DNA of 64,000 bases from Rhodoferax sp. GTDB lineage: Bacteria > Pseudomonadota > Gammaproteobacteria > Burkholderiales > Burkholderiaceae_C. A program made the position numbers and the translations under genes. The DNA lies in NCBI GenBank assembly GCA_031291305.1, contig JARLJH010000020.1:62001-126000 (forward strand), read 5' to 3'. The notes under the pieces were generated by a model that saw nothing but the letters and a program-made list of their open reading frames with translations, made no database searches and was not told the DNA's origin. Below are positions 44,557 to 55,682 of this stretch, one piece after another. The stretch's first letter is position 1; the number at the start of each line of letters is the position of its first letter.

Positions 44557-45812
44557 AAACCGTTCAACCTGCCACACCCGTTCAGGCCGTCCCTGCCCGC
44601 GCGCCCCTGAAGTCTCTGGACGAAGCGCTGACCGAGCTGTTGGGTCATGCGACGCCGCTGGCGGGCACCGAGCAGGTTTCCACCTTTGATGCCGATGGTC
44701 GCGTGCTGGCGCAGGATGTGACGTCTGCTTTGCAGGTGCCACCACAGGACAACAGCGCCATGGACGGCTACGCTGTGCGCTGCGCTGATTTGACCGCTGG
44801 TGTGGCGCTGCCGGTGTCGCAGCGCATTCCTGCCGGTTCCAGTGGTAGCGTGCTGGCTCCCATGTCGGTAGCACGTATCTTCACCGGTGCGCCCGTTCCC
44901 GAGGGGGCCGACGCGGTGGTGATGCAGGAAGACTGCACGTTGCAGGCGGACGGTTCGGTGCTGGTTGGCGCGTCCGTTCAGCTGGGGCAATGGATCAGGC
45001 GCAGCGGCGAAGACGTGACAAAGGGTGCTGTCATTCTCTCAAAAGGAGAGCGCTTGACCCCCGCATCTCTTGGGCTAGCGGCCAGTATTGGCATGAGTAC
45101 ACTGACAGTGATGCGCCGCCCGCGCGTGGCTCTGTTTTCCACCGGAGACGAGCTGGTGATGCCCGGCGATGTGGCTCCACAGGACATGCCGCCTGGTGCC
45201 ATCTACAACTCCAACCGTTTTTTTCTGCAGGCCCTGCTCAAGCGCTTGGGCTGCGAGGTGAGCGATCTGGGCATCGTGCCCGATCAGCGTCAGGCCACCA
45301 TCGACGCATTGCAAGTCGCCGCGCAAGACCATGACCTGATTTTGACCAGCGGCGGCGTGTCGGTCGGTGAAGAAGACCACACCAAACCCGCCGTGCAGGC
45401 GCTAGGTCATCTGGATTTGTGGCAAATCGGCATGAAACCCGGCAAGCCGTTCGCCCATGGTCGCGTGGCAAACGCCCACTTCATCGGGTTGCCGGGCAAC
45501 CCGGTGTCAAGCTTCGTGACCTTTTTAATACTGGTGCGCCCCTTCTTGCTCAAGCTACAAGGGGTGTCCGAAGTTGCTCCACATTCAATAGCTGCTACCG
45601 CAGACTTTACCTGGGCTAAAGGCGATAAACGTCGTGAATTCTTGCGTGTGCGTCGCAATGCCTCTGGCGCGTTGGAACGGTTTCCCAACCAAAGCGCGGG
45701 GGTGTTGACCTCGGCGGTCTGGGGCGACGGACTGGTGGACAACCCGCCCGGCCAGACCATCGTGCCGGGAGATGTGGTGCGTTTCATCCCGTTCTCGGAG
45801 TTGCTGGCATGA
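44553..45812 (+). CDS. moeA: Molybdopterin molybdenumtransferase MoeA
   Basis: 419 residues. Motifs in order: PQDNSAMDGYAVR, ARIFTGAPVPEGADAVVMQEDC, VALFSTGDELVMPGD, the molybdopterin-binding TSGGVSVGEEDH and LPGNPVSSFVTFLILVRPFL. It inserts molybdate into adenylated molybdopterin. The stretch LQGVSEVAPHSIAATADF (around residue 335) has a base pattern weakly like the dispersed repeat. It is coupled on both sides by ATGA overlaps. Confidence 0.96.
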   Translation: MKTVQPATPVQAVPARAPLKSLDEALTELLGHATPLAGTEQVSTFDADGRVLAQDVTSALQVPPQDNSAMDGYAVRCADLTAGVALPVSQRIPAGSSGSVLAPMSVARIFTGAPVPEGADAVVMQEDCTLQADGSVLVGASVQLGQWIRRSGEDVTKGAVILSKGERLTPASLGLAASIGMSTLTVMRRPRVALFSTGDELVMPGDVAPQDMPPGAIYNSNRFFLQALLKRLGCEVSDLGIVPDQRQATIDALQVAAQDHDLILTSGGVSVGEEDHTKPAVQALGHLDLWQIGMKPGKPFAHGRVANAHFIGLPGNPVSSFVTFLILVRPFLLKLQGVSEVAPHSIAATADFTWAKGDKRREFLRVRRNASGALERFPNQSAGVLTSAVWGDGLVDNPPGQTIVPGDVVRFIPFSELLA

Positions 45813-46060
45813 AGGTGACAGTGAAATATTTCGCTGGCATCCGCGAAGCCATTGGCGTGGGACAAGAGCTGCGCGAAACCACCGCCAAGACGCTTGCTGC
45901 CTTGCGTGACGAACTCATTGCCCAGGGTGGCGCGTATGCCGAAAGCCTGGCCCGTGGCAAAGCCGTGCGCCTGGCGCTTAACCAGGTGATGTCAGCCGAA
46001 TCTGTCGCACTGACCGAGGGGGCGGAAGTCGCTTTCTTTCCGCCCGTGACTGGCGGGTAG
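45809..46060 (+). CDS. moaD: Molybdopterin synthase small subunit MoaD
   Basis: 83 residues with a ubiquitin-like fold ending in the essential Gly-Gly (FFPPVTGG), which carries the thiocarboxylate used to build molybdopterin. MKVTVKYFAGIREAIGVGQELRETT is the usual start. It is translationally coupled to moeA. Its partner moaE lies 1.2 kb downstream beyond an oppositely oriented gene. Confidence 0.95.
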   Translation: MKVTVKYFAGIREAIGVGQELRETTAKTLAALRDELIAQGGAYAESLARGKAVRLALNQVMSAESVALTEGAEVAFFPPVTGG

Positions 46061-46081
46061 GGCTTGCGCAGACGCAAGCCC
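46060..46081. terminator. Hairpin between convergent moaD and dapA-type genes
   Basis: GGGCTTGCG-CAGA-CGCAAGCCC is a perfect 9 bp stem beginning at the last base of the moaD stop codon. No T run follows on either side, so termination would be weak or factor-assisted. Confidence 0.5.
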
Positions 46082-46090
46082 ATTGACCTG

Positions 46091-46960
46091 TTACGCCTCG
46101 TTCAACAGTGCCAGCAGGCGCTGTTCAGCCGTCGCACTGGCGGGCATCATTGGCAAACGAAGTTCGTTGTGAATCAGCCCCTGGTGTGCCAGTGCGGCCT
46201 TGATCAGCGCCGGGTTCGGCTCGGCAAACACGGCTTGCACCAAGGCGGGTAGCGGTCCCCAAAGCTGTTGTGCCTGCAAACGCTCACCCTGGCGCATCAA
46301 ATCCAGCACCTGCGCAAATTGCGCGGTTTTCAGATGCGCGCTGGCGGCAATGGCGCCTGCACCACCCATGCTCAGCGTAGCCAGGATCTGTGCGTCTTCA
46401 CCGCTCAGTACCTGCAAGTGGCCATCGGTGATCAGCGCCTGGGTTTTGGCCGCGTCACCCCCGCAATCCTTGATGGCCCGGATGTTGGGGTGCGCCGCCA
46501 ATGTCAGCAACGTTTCCAGCGTCAACTGTGAGCCGGTGCGGTAGGGGATGTCGTAAATGATCAGCGGCTGGGTGGCCGCGTCTGCCAGCGCGGTAAACCA
46601 GTATTGCAACCCGGCTTGTGAAGGGCGGATGTAGTGCGGCGCAGGCACCAGCAGAGCGGCAATGGGGTGCTGATTGAGCGTCTTCACCCAGGCCAGCGTT
46701 TGCTCCATGTGGTAGCCCGACAGGCCCATCACCACTGGCAGCCCGTCGCTGGCCTGCAGCACGGTGTCCAGCACCGCCAACTGCTCAGTTTTGTCCAGCG
46801 CCGCTGGTTCGCCCGTGGAGCCGCAAACGACAAAACCAGTGACGCCTTCTTTGGCGAGGTGTTTGACCAGCCGTGTCAAGGCCGGGTGGTCGACCGCACC
46901 GTGGTGAAACGGGGTGATCAGGGGAATCCAGAGGCCCGTGAAGTCGGGGGAGTTTGGCAT
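46091..46960 (-). CDS. dapA: DapA/N-acetylneuraminate lyase family protein, 4-hydroxy-tetrahydrodipicolinate synthase-like
   Basis: 289 residues, a TIM barrel of the DHDPS superfamily. Landmarks are GLWIPLITPFHHGAVD, VVCGSTGEPAALDKTEQ, the active-site Tyr/Arg in IIYDIPYRTGSQL and the Schiff-base Lys in IRAIKDCGGD (near residue 165). DHDPS condenses pyruvate with aspartate semialdehyde for lysine and cell-wall synthesis. YDIPYRTG replaces the more common YNVPxRTG, so a related aldolase role is possible. The start has an AAAAGGA ribosome site. Its leader can form a pseudoknot and a terminator (see next entry). It interrupts moaD-moaE. Confidence 0.85.
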   Translation of the reverse strand: MPNSPDFTGLWIPLITPFHHGAVDHPALTRLVKHLAKEGVTGFVVCGSTGEPAALDKTEQLAVLDTVLQASDGLPVVMGLSGYHMEQTLAWVKTLNQHPIAALLVPAPHYIRPSQAGLQYWFTALADAATQPLIIYDIPYRTGSQLTLETLLTLAAHPNIRAIKDCGGDAAKTQALITDGHLQVLSGEDAQILATLSMGGAGAIAASAHLKTAQFAQVLDLMRQGERLQAQQLWGPLPALVQAVFAEPNPALIKAALAHQGLIHNELRLPMMPASATAEQRLLALLNEA

Positions 46961-46978
46961 GCGTCAATCCTTTTCTCG

Positions 46979-47098
46979 AAAAAAGACCGATGGAAAAACT
47001 GCCATCAGATGTGCACGAAAACCAAAAGAAGGGAAGGGGGTGTTTTGGTGGTTCCGCCGCTCATCTGAGGACGGAACCACAGCTCCGGTCAGATGAGC
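46979..47098 (-). promoter_or_regulatory. Structured leader of the dapA-type gene: pseudoknot, alternative pairing and terminator
   Basis: Read leftward: GCTCATCTGA (47098-47089), GTGGTTCCG (47080-47072), TCAGATGAGC (47068-47059), CGGAACCAC (47056-47048). Segments 1/3 (10 bp) and 2/4 (9 bp) are perfect complements in the interleaved order of an H-type pseudoknot. Further on, CATCTGA (47011-47005) can replace segment 1 in pairing with segment 3. It overlaps the left arm of a hairpin CTGATGG/CCATCGG (47008-46987) followed by TCTTTTTT, an intrinsic terminator about 19 bases before the start codon. A possible extended -10 (TGCTATAGT) lies at 47202-47194. This is the layout of a transcription attenuator or riboswitch; the ligand is unknown. 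Confidence 0.65.
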
Positions 47099-47243
47099 TT
47101 TGGTTTTTTGGATTTGGATGCCAGCGCAACGCCACATTCGCCTTGGTTCAAGGCCAAGGTTCGGGTGTGGGGTGAGGTGGCAAACATGGCTTAACTATAG
47201 CAGCAGGCTGGCCGTCAACGCCCAGCGGTGCCACAATTCAAGC

Positions 47244-47735
47244 ATGACTCAAGCACCTCCTCCCCGCGTTTCTATCCAAACCCAGGACTTTGACCTGAAC
47301 GCTGAAATTGCCACTTTGCGTGCGCAAGATGGTCGTGTCGGTGCAGTTTGCAGCTTTATCGGCACCGTGCGTGATCGTACGGCGGGTGAGCCTGGCGCCA
47401 TCAGCAGCATGGAGCTGGAGCACTACCCCGGCATGACAGAGAAGTCAATTGAGGTCATGATAGACGCGGCTATGCAGCGCTTTGACATCTTTGGCGCACG
47501 CGTCATTCATCGCGTAGGTTTGCTGCAGCCGCTGGATCAGATTGTGATGGTGGTGGTGACCTCGGCGCACCGGGGCGAGAGCTTTGCTGCCTGTGAATTC
47601 CTGATGGACTACCTCAAAACCCAGGCCCCATTCTGGAAAAAAGAGCAAACGCCAGATGGCGCAAAGTGGGTCGATGCGCGTGTAAGCGACGACGCGGCGT
47701 TGGCTAAGTGGGGCATTGCTTCTAACAACTCATGA
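47244..47735 (+). CDS. moaE: Molybdopterin synthase large subunit MoaE
   Basis: 163 residues from the ATG at 47244. Landmarks are VCSFIGTVRD, MELEHYPGMTEKSIEVMIDAAMQRF, RVGLLQPLDQIVMVVVTSAHRGESFAACEFLMDYLKTQAPFWKKE with the active-site lysines, and KWVDA. With MoaD it converts precursor Z to molybdopterin. The frame extends to 47100, but that part overlaps the structured leader of the divergent gene. Confidence 0.95.
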   Translation: MTQAPPPRVSIQTQDFDLNAEIATLRAQDGRVGAVCSFIGTVRDRTAGEPGAISSMELEHYPGMTEKSIEVMIDAAMQRFDIFGARVIHRVGLLQPLDQIVMVVVTSAHRGESFAACEFLMDYLKTQAPFWKKEQTPDGAKWVDARVSDDAALAKWGIASNNS

Positions 47736-47848
47736 GGTCGCACTGGGGCTTCGGACTGTCAGAATCTGTTTTTGGATGTTGGTCTGTCCGCTGGGTCGAT
47801 ATCGCTCACACAGGCTACAAGCCGTTGCGGATACAACTGCTTCTTTAA

Positions 47849-48277
47849 TCACCGACTTCTCTCCCGGCTATCACTTTCGCGACGATTTTTGGCTGCATCA
47901 AATAACAGCGTAAGCAAGACAGTCGCGGCAGCTGATCCTGCCAGTACGGGTGAAGTTGCCACAACCTTAGCCAGTCCATCAAAGGCGTGGAGGCTCACTT
48001 GCTGTACGCGTTCTACAAGCGCAGCCACATCTTTAGCCTGCACATTCTGTACATCCTCCCAGCGGACGTGCATGTCTGGCCATCCACTTCTGAAACGAAT
48101 TTTTGCAAAAGTGCCATTCGAGATGGCGACCAGCGCAAGAACACCCAGAGGTTTGATGAGCTGCTCGAGAAGGTTGGCCCGCAATGTCAACGGTGCAGTC
48201 TCAAAAACTTCAGCGACCAATTGCGGTATGGCTTCAGGTGGTCGGTCAGGCAGATTGCTAGGCATGGGGTTCATCAT
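47849..48277 (-). CDS. Small protein of unknown family, paralogue of the gene at 8635-9063
   Basis: 142 residues from ATG 48277, 7 bases after GGAG. I do not recognise the family. It aligns along its length with the gene at 8635: QLVAEVFETAP, LLEQLIKPLGVLALVAISNGTFAKIRFRSGWPDMHVRWEDVQ, VQQVSLHAFDGLAKVVATSPV. A Gly/Ala/Leu stretch near the C-terminus (LAGSAAATVLLTLLFDA) is hydrophobic enough for a membrane or amphipathic helix, and a basic tail follows (KNRRESDSRERSR). It is divergent from clpB. No function is proposed. Confidence 0.75.
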   Translation of the reverse strand: MMNPMPSNLPDRPPEAIPQLVAEVFETAPLTLRANLLEQLIKPLGVLALVAISNGTFAKIRFRSGWPDMHVRWEDVQNVQAKDVAALVERVQQVSLHAFDGLAKVVATSPVLAGSAAATVLLTLLFDAAKNRRESDSRERSR

Positions 48278-48429
48278 GTTGAAACTCCACAAATTGACTC
48301 AACTGGATTTTGATAATTTTGAAGGAGAAGCATGACAACTTTTTGGCAGGTTTGTAAGGTTTTGTAAGGGTGCCCTGCAGAGTGCCAGAGGATGGCTTTC
48401 CATCGGCAGCAGCGAGCATTGGTCATTCG

Positions 48430-48457
48430 CTTGAAAGAACGATTAACTGCCCCATGT
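48430..48457 (+). promoter_or_regulatory. Sigma-32 heat-shock promoter of clpB
   Basis: CTTGAA (48430-48435), a 14-base spacer and CCCCATGT (48450-48457) match the sigma-32 consensus almost perfectly. A dyad ACTGCC...GGCAGT overlaps the -10 region. The start codon is at 48490. Confidence 0.9.
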
Positions 48458-48489
48458 AAAAGGCAGTTCAAACTCTTTTGGAGTGTTTC

Positions 48490-51093
<2,604 letters not shown>

Positions 51094-51122
51094 GCGGCTT
51101 GTACTGAGTTTATAAGAAATAG

Positions 51123-51155
51123 GCTGCTAGCCCCCGTATATAGGGAGCTAGCAGC
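51123..51155. repeat. Dispersed GCTAGCCC-type repeat, hairpin copy after clpB
   Basis: GCTGCTAGCCCCC and GGGAGCTAGCAGC are 13-base arms with one mismatch around TATATA-type loop DNA. A T-rich run follows. It may serve as the clpB terminator. Confidence 0.75.
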
Positions 51156-51363
51156 TTTATTTTTTATAGCGTTGCAACGTGAAACCGGTGTACCTGGTAG
51201 AGTTGTTGAGACCACGGATGACTGGTGTTTACAGATGCTCTTGGTGGGTGAGTTGAGGGTGAATTGGGGCAGGGGCATGCAGTTGTTTTTCCTGTTGCCG
51301 TTTATCCGCAGTTCGATATCATTCGCAAACCACCTACTGCCTGGCGCCCCGGGCTCTTGATTG

Positions 51364-52056
51364 ATGAGCATGGAAAAAATCAGCTTCACCGATTTGATGG
51401 CCTCGTCCATTCATGACATGAAAAATTCGGTGAATGTGCAGGTGAATGCGCTGGAGCAGATTGCGCATGACGCCCAAACGCGCGGAGACCAGGAAGCCTT
51501 TGATAAGCTGGTGGTGGTGATCGCCCAGGCGCATCGGGTCAACGCTAACCTGATCCAGTTGCTCAGCCTGTACAAATTTGGCAAGTCCACCTATCCGTTG
51601 GACATTCGGGAGCAGTCCGTGGCTGAGCTGATTGCCGAGGCGGTGCTGCAGCAGCGCGCGGTGCTTGATTTCAAAGGGATCAGCGTCGAGGTGGATTGCC
51701 CGCCAAATTGCGACTGGTATTTTGACCATGACCTGATGACAGGTGTGCTGCTCAATGCATTGAATAACGCCTGTAGTTACACCCACGACAAAATCCGCAT
51801 CGCCGCGCAGGTGCAGGAAGGTGCACTGGTTCTGCGTGTAGAAGACAACGGTTGCGGCTACCCGGCGCACATGCTTGAGCGTGGTGGTGTCGGGGCTGAC
51901 AGGGGTGTGAATTTTTTCAGCGGTAGCACTGGCCTGGGTTTCTATTTCTCGGCGCAAGTAGCGCAGCTGCACCAGAACAATGGTCGCTCTGGTACGCTGT
52001 CCATTGACAACGGCGGCGCTTTTGGAGGTGGCTGCTTTGTGGTGACTCTGCCCTGA
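51364..52056 (+). CDS. Soluble histidine kinase without sensor domain
   Basis: 230 residues with no membrane segment. The phospho-acceptor candidate is His17 in ASSIHDMKNSVNVQ. The HATPase domain has an N box LNALNNACSYT, G1 VEDNGCGYP and G2 GSTGLGFYFSAQVAQLHQ. There is no recognisable input domain, so the signal must come through a partner. The adjacent response regulator with TPR repeats, 22 bases downstream, is the obvious partner. The start codon is uncertain (ATG 51364 or 51370, no clear ribosome site). Confidence 0.85.
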   Translation: MSMEKISFTDLMASSIHDMKNSVNVQVNALEQIAHDAQTRGDQEAFDKLVVVIAQAHRVNANLIQLLSLYKFGKSTYPLDIREQSVAELIAEAVLQQRAVLDFKGISVEVDCPPNCDWYFDHDLMTGVLLNALNNACSYTHDKIRIAAQVQEGALVLRVEDNGCGYPAHMLERGGVGADRGVNFFSGSTGLGFYFSAQVAQLHQNNGRSGTLSIDNGGAFGGGCFVVTLP

Positions 52057-52078
52057 ATCGCGCTGCCGAAAGAAACCG

Positions 52079-53689
52079 ATGCCTTTGACGCTGCAGCAAG
52101 CCAACACCCTGATCATTGATGATTTTCAGAGCATGCGCACCATGCTGCGAGAGTTTGTCAAGTCCATGGGCATGACGCGGGTGGACACGGCCTGCCATGG
52201 CCGTGACGCCATCAGCCATTTGACCGCCAGCAAGTACGACATCGTCATTTGCGACTACAACCTGGGCCCAGGTGCCAATGGTCAGCAGGTACTCGAAGAG
52301 GCCCGCACGCGCGATTTGATTGGTGTCTCAACCATTTGGGTGATCGTTACTGCCGAAAAGACCACTGACATGGTGATGGGTGCTGCCGAGATCAAGCCGG
52401 ACGATTACCTCCTCAAACCCATCAATCAGGTGCTGCTGCAAAGCCGTCTTGAAAAACTCATTGTCCGCAAGCAGTCGCTCGGGGTCGTTGAGGCGGCCAT
52501 TCGTGCCAAGGACTTTGGTGCAGCGCTGGCTCATTGCGACCTGCTGATCAGGATGCAATCTGCCAATCCGCATGAGGTGTTGCGCATCAAGAGCGACCTG
52601 CTGCTGACCTTGGGTGACTATGAGGCAGCCCGAGCCGTGTATGAGTCAGTGTTGGCACAGCGCAGCGTGGCTTGGGCACGGACTGGCCTGGGCAAGGTGC
52701 TGTTTTATACCGGCGACCTGGCCGGTGCTGCCGCCCTGTTTCAGCAGGTGCTGGTCGAAAATCAGATGTACATCGAAGCCGCTGACTGGCTGGCCAAGAC
52801 CTATGAGGCCTTGGGTGACTTGGTGCAGGCACAGCAAACGCTGGTGCAGGCGGCGAAGCTCTCACCCAATTCCCCCCAACGCCAAAAGACGCTCGGTGAC
52901 ACGGCTTTTAAGAACGGCGAACTCGACCTGGCGCAAGCCGCGTTCGAGAAGAACATCAAAATCAGCGAATTCTCCAGCCACAAGAATCCAGCTGTCTATG
53001 CGCGACTAGCCGATGTGCTGTTGGACAAAGGCGATTCGCAAGAGGCTCTGAATGTGCTCAAGCGCAGCAAGACAGATTTCAGATACAACTCGGCGGCGGC
53101 GTTGCAAACGGCGGCGGCCGAGAGCCGGGTGTATCAACAAATGGGGCAAACGGCCATGGCCCAGGCGGCCATGGCCAGCGCCGAGCAGTTGGCGGCCAAG
53201 CTGGGTAGCAAACTCAGCCCTGAGCTGATGATGGAGATGGCCAAAGCGCATCTGAAACTGGGGCAAAAGGACAAGGCCTGCCAGTTGATGGGTGAAGTCG
53301 TCAAAAATGACCATGAAAACGCCCAACTGTCCAAGGAGATTGAAGCCATTTTTGCTGCTGAAAACCTGGCGGAGGTTGGGCAAAGTCTGATTGCCTCCGC
53401 GCGCAAGGAAGTCATCGACATCAACAACGAAGGCGTGATGCTGGCCAAGAAGGGTGAATTCCAGCAAGGGGCAACGCTGCTGCGCACGGCGCTCAAGAAG
53501 CTGCCCACCAGTGAGGTGATGATCGCCAACCTGTGCGGCCTGCTGATCGCCCAGATGAGTAAAAGTGGCTACACCGAGACCCTGGCGTCGGAGGCCCGCT
53601 CATTGCTGGACCAGTTGCATGAAATCAATCCGGGCAACAAGAAGTTTTACAGCTACTCGCTGGTGCTGGCGCGTCTGCAGCATGGCTGA
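52079..53689 (+). CDS. Response regulator receiver fused to TPR repeats
   Basis: 536 residues. The receiver domain (1-125) has TLIIDDFQSMRTMLREFVKSMG, the phospho-acceptor Asp59 in DIVICDYNLGPGANGQQVLEEA, a Thr in VTAEK and the Lys in DDYLLKPINQ. The rest is alpha-helical repeats (e.g. VAWARTGLGKVLFYTGDLAGAAALFQQVL) of the TPR type to the end, with no DNA-binding domain. Output is thus probably by protein contact. The layout is like proteobacterial receiver-TPR proteins linked to motility or surface behaviour; that link is tentative. Confidence 0.88.
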   Translation: MPLTLQQANTLIIDDFQSMRTMLREFVKSMGMTRVDTACHGRDAISHLTASKYDIVICDYNLGPGANGQQVLEEARTRDLIGVSTIWVIVTAEKTTDMVMGAAEIKPDDYLLKPINQVLLQSRLEKLIVRKQSLGVVEAAIRAKDFGAALAHCDLLIRMQSANPHEVLRIKSDLLLTLGDYEAARAVYESVLAQRSVAWARTGLGKVLFYTGDLAGAAALFQQVLVENQMYIEAADWLAKTYEALGDLVQAQQTLVQAAKLSPNSPQRQKTLGDTAFKNGELDLAQAAFEKNIKISEFSSHKNPAVYARLADVLLDKGDSQEALNVLKRSKTDFRYNSAAALQTAAAESRVYQQMGQTAMAQAAMASAEQLAAKLGSKLSPELMMEMAKAHLKLGQKDKACQLMGEVVKNDHENAQLSKEIEAIFAAENLAEVGQSLIASARKEVIDINNEGVMLAKKGEFQQGATLLRTALKKLPTSEVMIANLCGLLIAQMSKSGYTETLASEARSLLDQLHEINPGNKKFYSYSLVLARLQHG

Positions 53690-53844
53690 TTCCATTTCTA
53701 AATCATCTGTGTCGTTGTTATCTCGCCTTGGTTTGCGTCTGCAATGCCTGCGGCTCAATGCCTCGCCACAAATAGGTCAAACCCAATGGCGCTACCGGGT
53801 CCGCTCGGGTGCATTGGGGGGCTGTTTGGCAGCACAATAGTGCC

Positions 53845-55608
53845 ATGAAATCAACCGATTCCCCCCAACTCGCCGGCCAGCTTCTGGTGCAATGCCTCAT
53901 CGAACAGGGCGTCACCCATGCGTTTGGTGTGCCGGGTGAGAGCTTCCTTGCAGTGTTGGACGGCTTCTACCAATACCGCGAACAGATCCGGTTCATCGTC
54001 AACCGGCAAGAAGGTGGAGCCGCCTTCATGGCCGAAGCACATGGCAAGCTGACGCGCCGCCCTGGCGTCTGTTTTGTGACACGTGGTCCGGGTGCCACCA
54101 ATGCGTCAATCGGTGTGCACACCGCGTTTCAGGACGGCACGCCGATGGTGCTGTTTGTTGGCGATGTGGCCAGCAACACACGTGACCGCGAGGCTTTTCA
54201 AGAAGTCAACTTTCTGAGCTTTTTTGGTCCGTCAACGCGCGGCATGGCCAAGCTGGTGGAGCGCATTGATTGCGCCGAGCGTATTCCAGAGTATGTGGCA
54301 CGCGCGTTTGCCACCGCGATGGCGGGGCGTCCCGGGCCGGTGGTGCTGGTGTTGCCGGAGGACATGCTGGTGCAGATGCTCGCCGTTGACACGGTCGACG
54401 GTGTGCTGCCGCAAGCCTTACCACGTGTTTCGAAAGTTGAGAGTGAAATTGGCGTCAAGCCCATATCCAACCTTCGTGAGATGCTATTGAATGCAAAGCA
54501 GCCCATGGTCATTGCCGGGGGCAGCGGTTGGTCGATACAAGCGGCTCAGGACCTGCAACGTTTTGCAGAAAACTGGTGTCTACCGGTCGCCAATGCGTTC
54601 CGGTTTCAGGACACTTTTGACAATCACCACCCGTTGTACGTGGGCGATGTGGGTCTTGGCATCAACCCCAAGCTGGCACAGCGCATCAAGGACAGTGATC
54701 TGATTCTGGCTCTGGGTGCACGCCTTGGCGAGATCACGACGGCGGGCTACACACTGATTGAGTCGCCTGTTCCCAAGCAGACGTTGGTGCACATTCATGC
54801 TAGCGCTGAAGAGCTCAACCGGGTTTTTCAGACCAAATTGGCCGTGCAGGCAGATATGGTCACCACCGCTGCGGCCCTGAAAGAGATGCCGCCCCCGGCA
54901 ACATTTCCGTGGGCCAGGTGGTCGGCCGCCTGCCATACCGACTACTTGGCCAACCTGCAACCCAGCGTGATGGGCGACCTGGCACAGGACACCGAACAGG
55001 GCGTGGTGAACATGCCAGCCATCATCGCGGCGCTGCAACGGTATTTACCTCAGGATGCCGTGCTGACCAATGGCGCTGGTAATTTTGCCAGCTGGCTGCA
55101 CCGCTTTTTTCGCTACCACGGCCTGGCCAAGGGTTTCAAGACCCAGCTGGCACCGACCAACGGTGCCATGGGCTACGGTGTACCCGCTGGTATTGCCGCT
55201 GCCATCACCACCGGGCGCACGGTGTTCACCATCACCGGTGATGGCGATTTTTTGATGAATGGACAGGAGCTGGCAACGGCCATGCAATACGGTGCCAAAA
55301 CCATCATCCTGCTTCTCAACAACGGCATGTTTGGCACCATTCGTATGCACCAGGAACGCGAATACCCGCAGCGTGTAGCAGGTACCTCGCTTGCCAACCC
55401 TGATTTTTGTGCGCTGGCACAGGCCTATGGCTATGCGGGTGTGCGCATCAGTCGCACGACGCAATTTGAAGCGGAGTTGCTGGCGGCGCTGGCGCGACCC
55501 CAGGGCACACTGATCGAGGTGATGCTGGAACCTCAGGCCATCAGCACCCGCAGCTCCTTGGACGGTATCACCCAGGCTGCGTTGGCCAGGCAACTGGACC
55601 GGCGCTGA
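53845..55608 (+). CDS. Thiamine diphosphate-dependent enzyme, acetolactate synthase-like
   Basis: 587 residues of the IlvB superfamily: the ThDP Glu is in FGVPGESFLAVLDG, then GVCFVTRGPGATNASIGVHTAFQDGTPMVLFVGDV, a central domain, and the ThDP motif GDGDFLMNGQELATAMQYGAKTIILLLNNGMFGTIRMHQE. No IlvN-type small subunit follows, so it may be a stand-alone decarboxylase or carboligase (acetolactate synthase-, benzoylformate- or oxalyl-CoA-type) rather than the branched-chain enzyme. The ATG at 53845 was chosen because the family begins just after it. Confidence 0.88.
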   Translation: MKSTDSPQLAGQLLVQCLIEQGVTHAFGVPGESFLAVLDGFYQYREQIRFIVNRQEGGAAFMAEAHGKLTRRPGVCFVTRGPGATNASIGVHTAFQDGTPMVLFVGDVASNTRDREAFQEVNFLSFFGPSTRGMAKLVERIDCAERIPEYVARAFATAMAGRPGPVVLVLPEDMLVQMLAVDTVDGVLPQALPRVSKVESEIGVKPISNLREMLLNAKQPMVIAGGSGWSIQAAQDLQRFAENWCLPVANAFRFQDTFDNHHPLYVGDVGLGINPKLAQRIKDSDLILALGARLGEITTAGYTLIESPVPKQTLVHIHASAEELNRVFQTKLAVQADMVTTAAALKEMPPPATFPWARWSAACHTDYLANLQPSVMGDLAQDTEQGVVNMPAIIAALQRYLPQDAVLTNGAGNFASWLHRFFRYHGLAKGFKTQLAPTNGAMGYGVPAGIAAAITTGRTVFTITGDGDFLMNGQELATAMQYGAKTIILLLNNGMFGTIRMHQEREYPQRVAGTSLANPDFCALAQAYGYAGVRISRTTQFEAELLAALARPQGTLIEVMLEPQAISTRSSLDGITQAALARQLDRR

Positions 55609-55631
55609 TTCTCTGACGGGGTAAAGCGAAC

Positions 55632-55661
55632 AAAAAAAAGCCAGCGCAAGCTGGCTTTTTT
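55632..55661. terminator. Bidirectional terminator between the ThDP enzyme and dppA
   Basis: AAGCCAGC-GCAA-GCTGGCTT flanked by A8 and T6. It sits between convergent stops at 55608 and 55683. Confidence 0.92.
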
Positions 55662-55682
55662 GACAGAAACCGAGTCAGCTTT

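Noticed and set aside
45549..45600. Possible dispersed-repeat copy within moeA
   Set aside because: Only scattered blocks (ATAGCTGCTA) match; too weak to list as a copy.
48332..48367. Tiny frame MTTFWQVCKVL preceded by GAAGGAG
   Set aside because: Only 11 codons, upstream of the sigma-32 promoter of clpB; could be chance. No conservation can be seen from one sequence.
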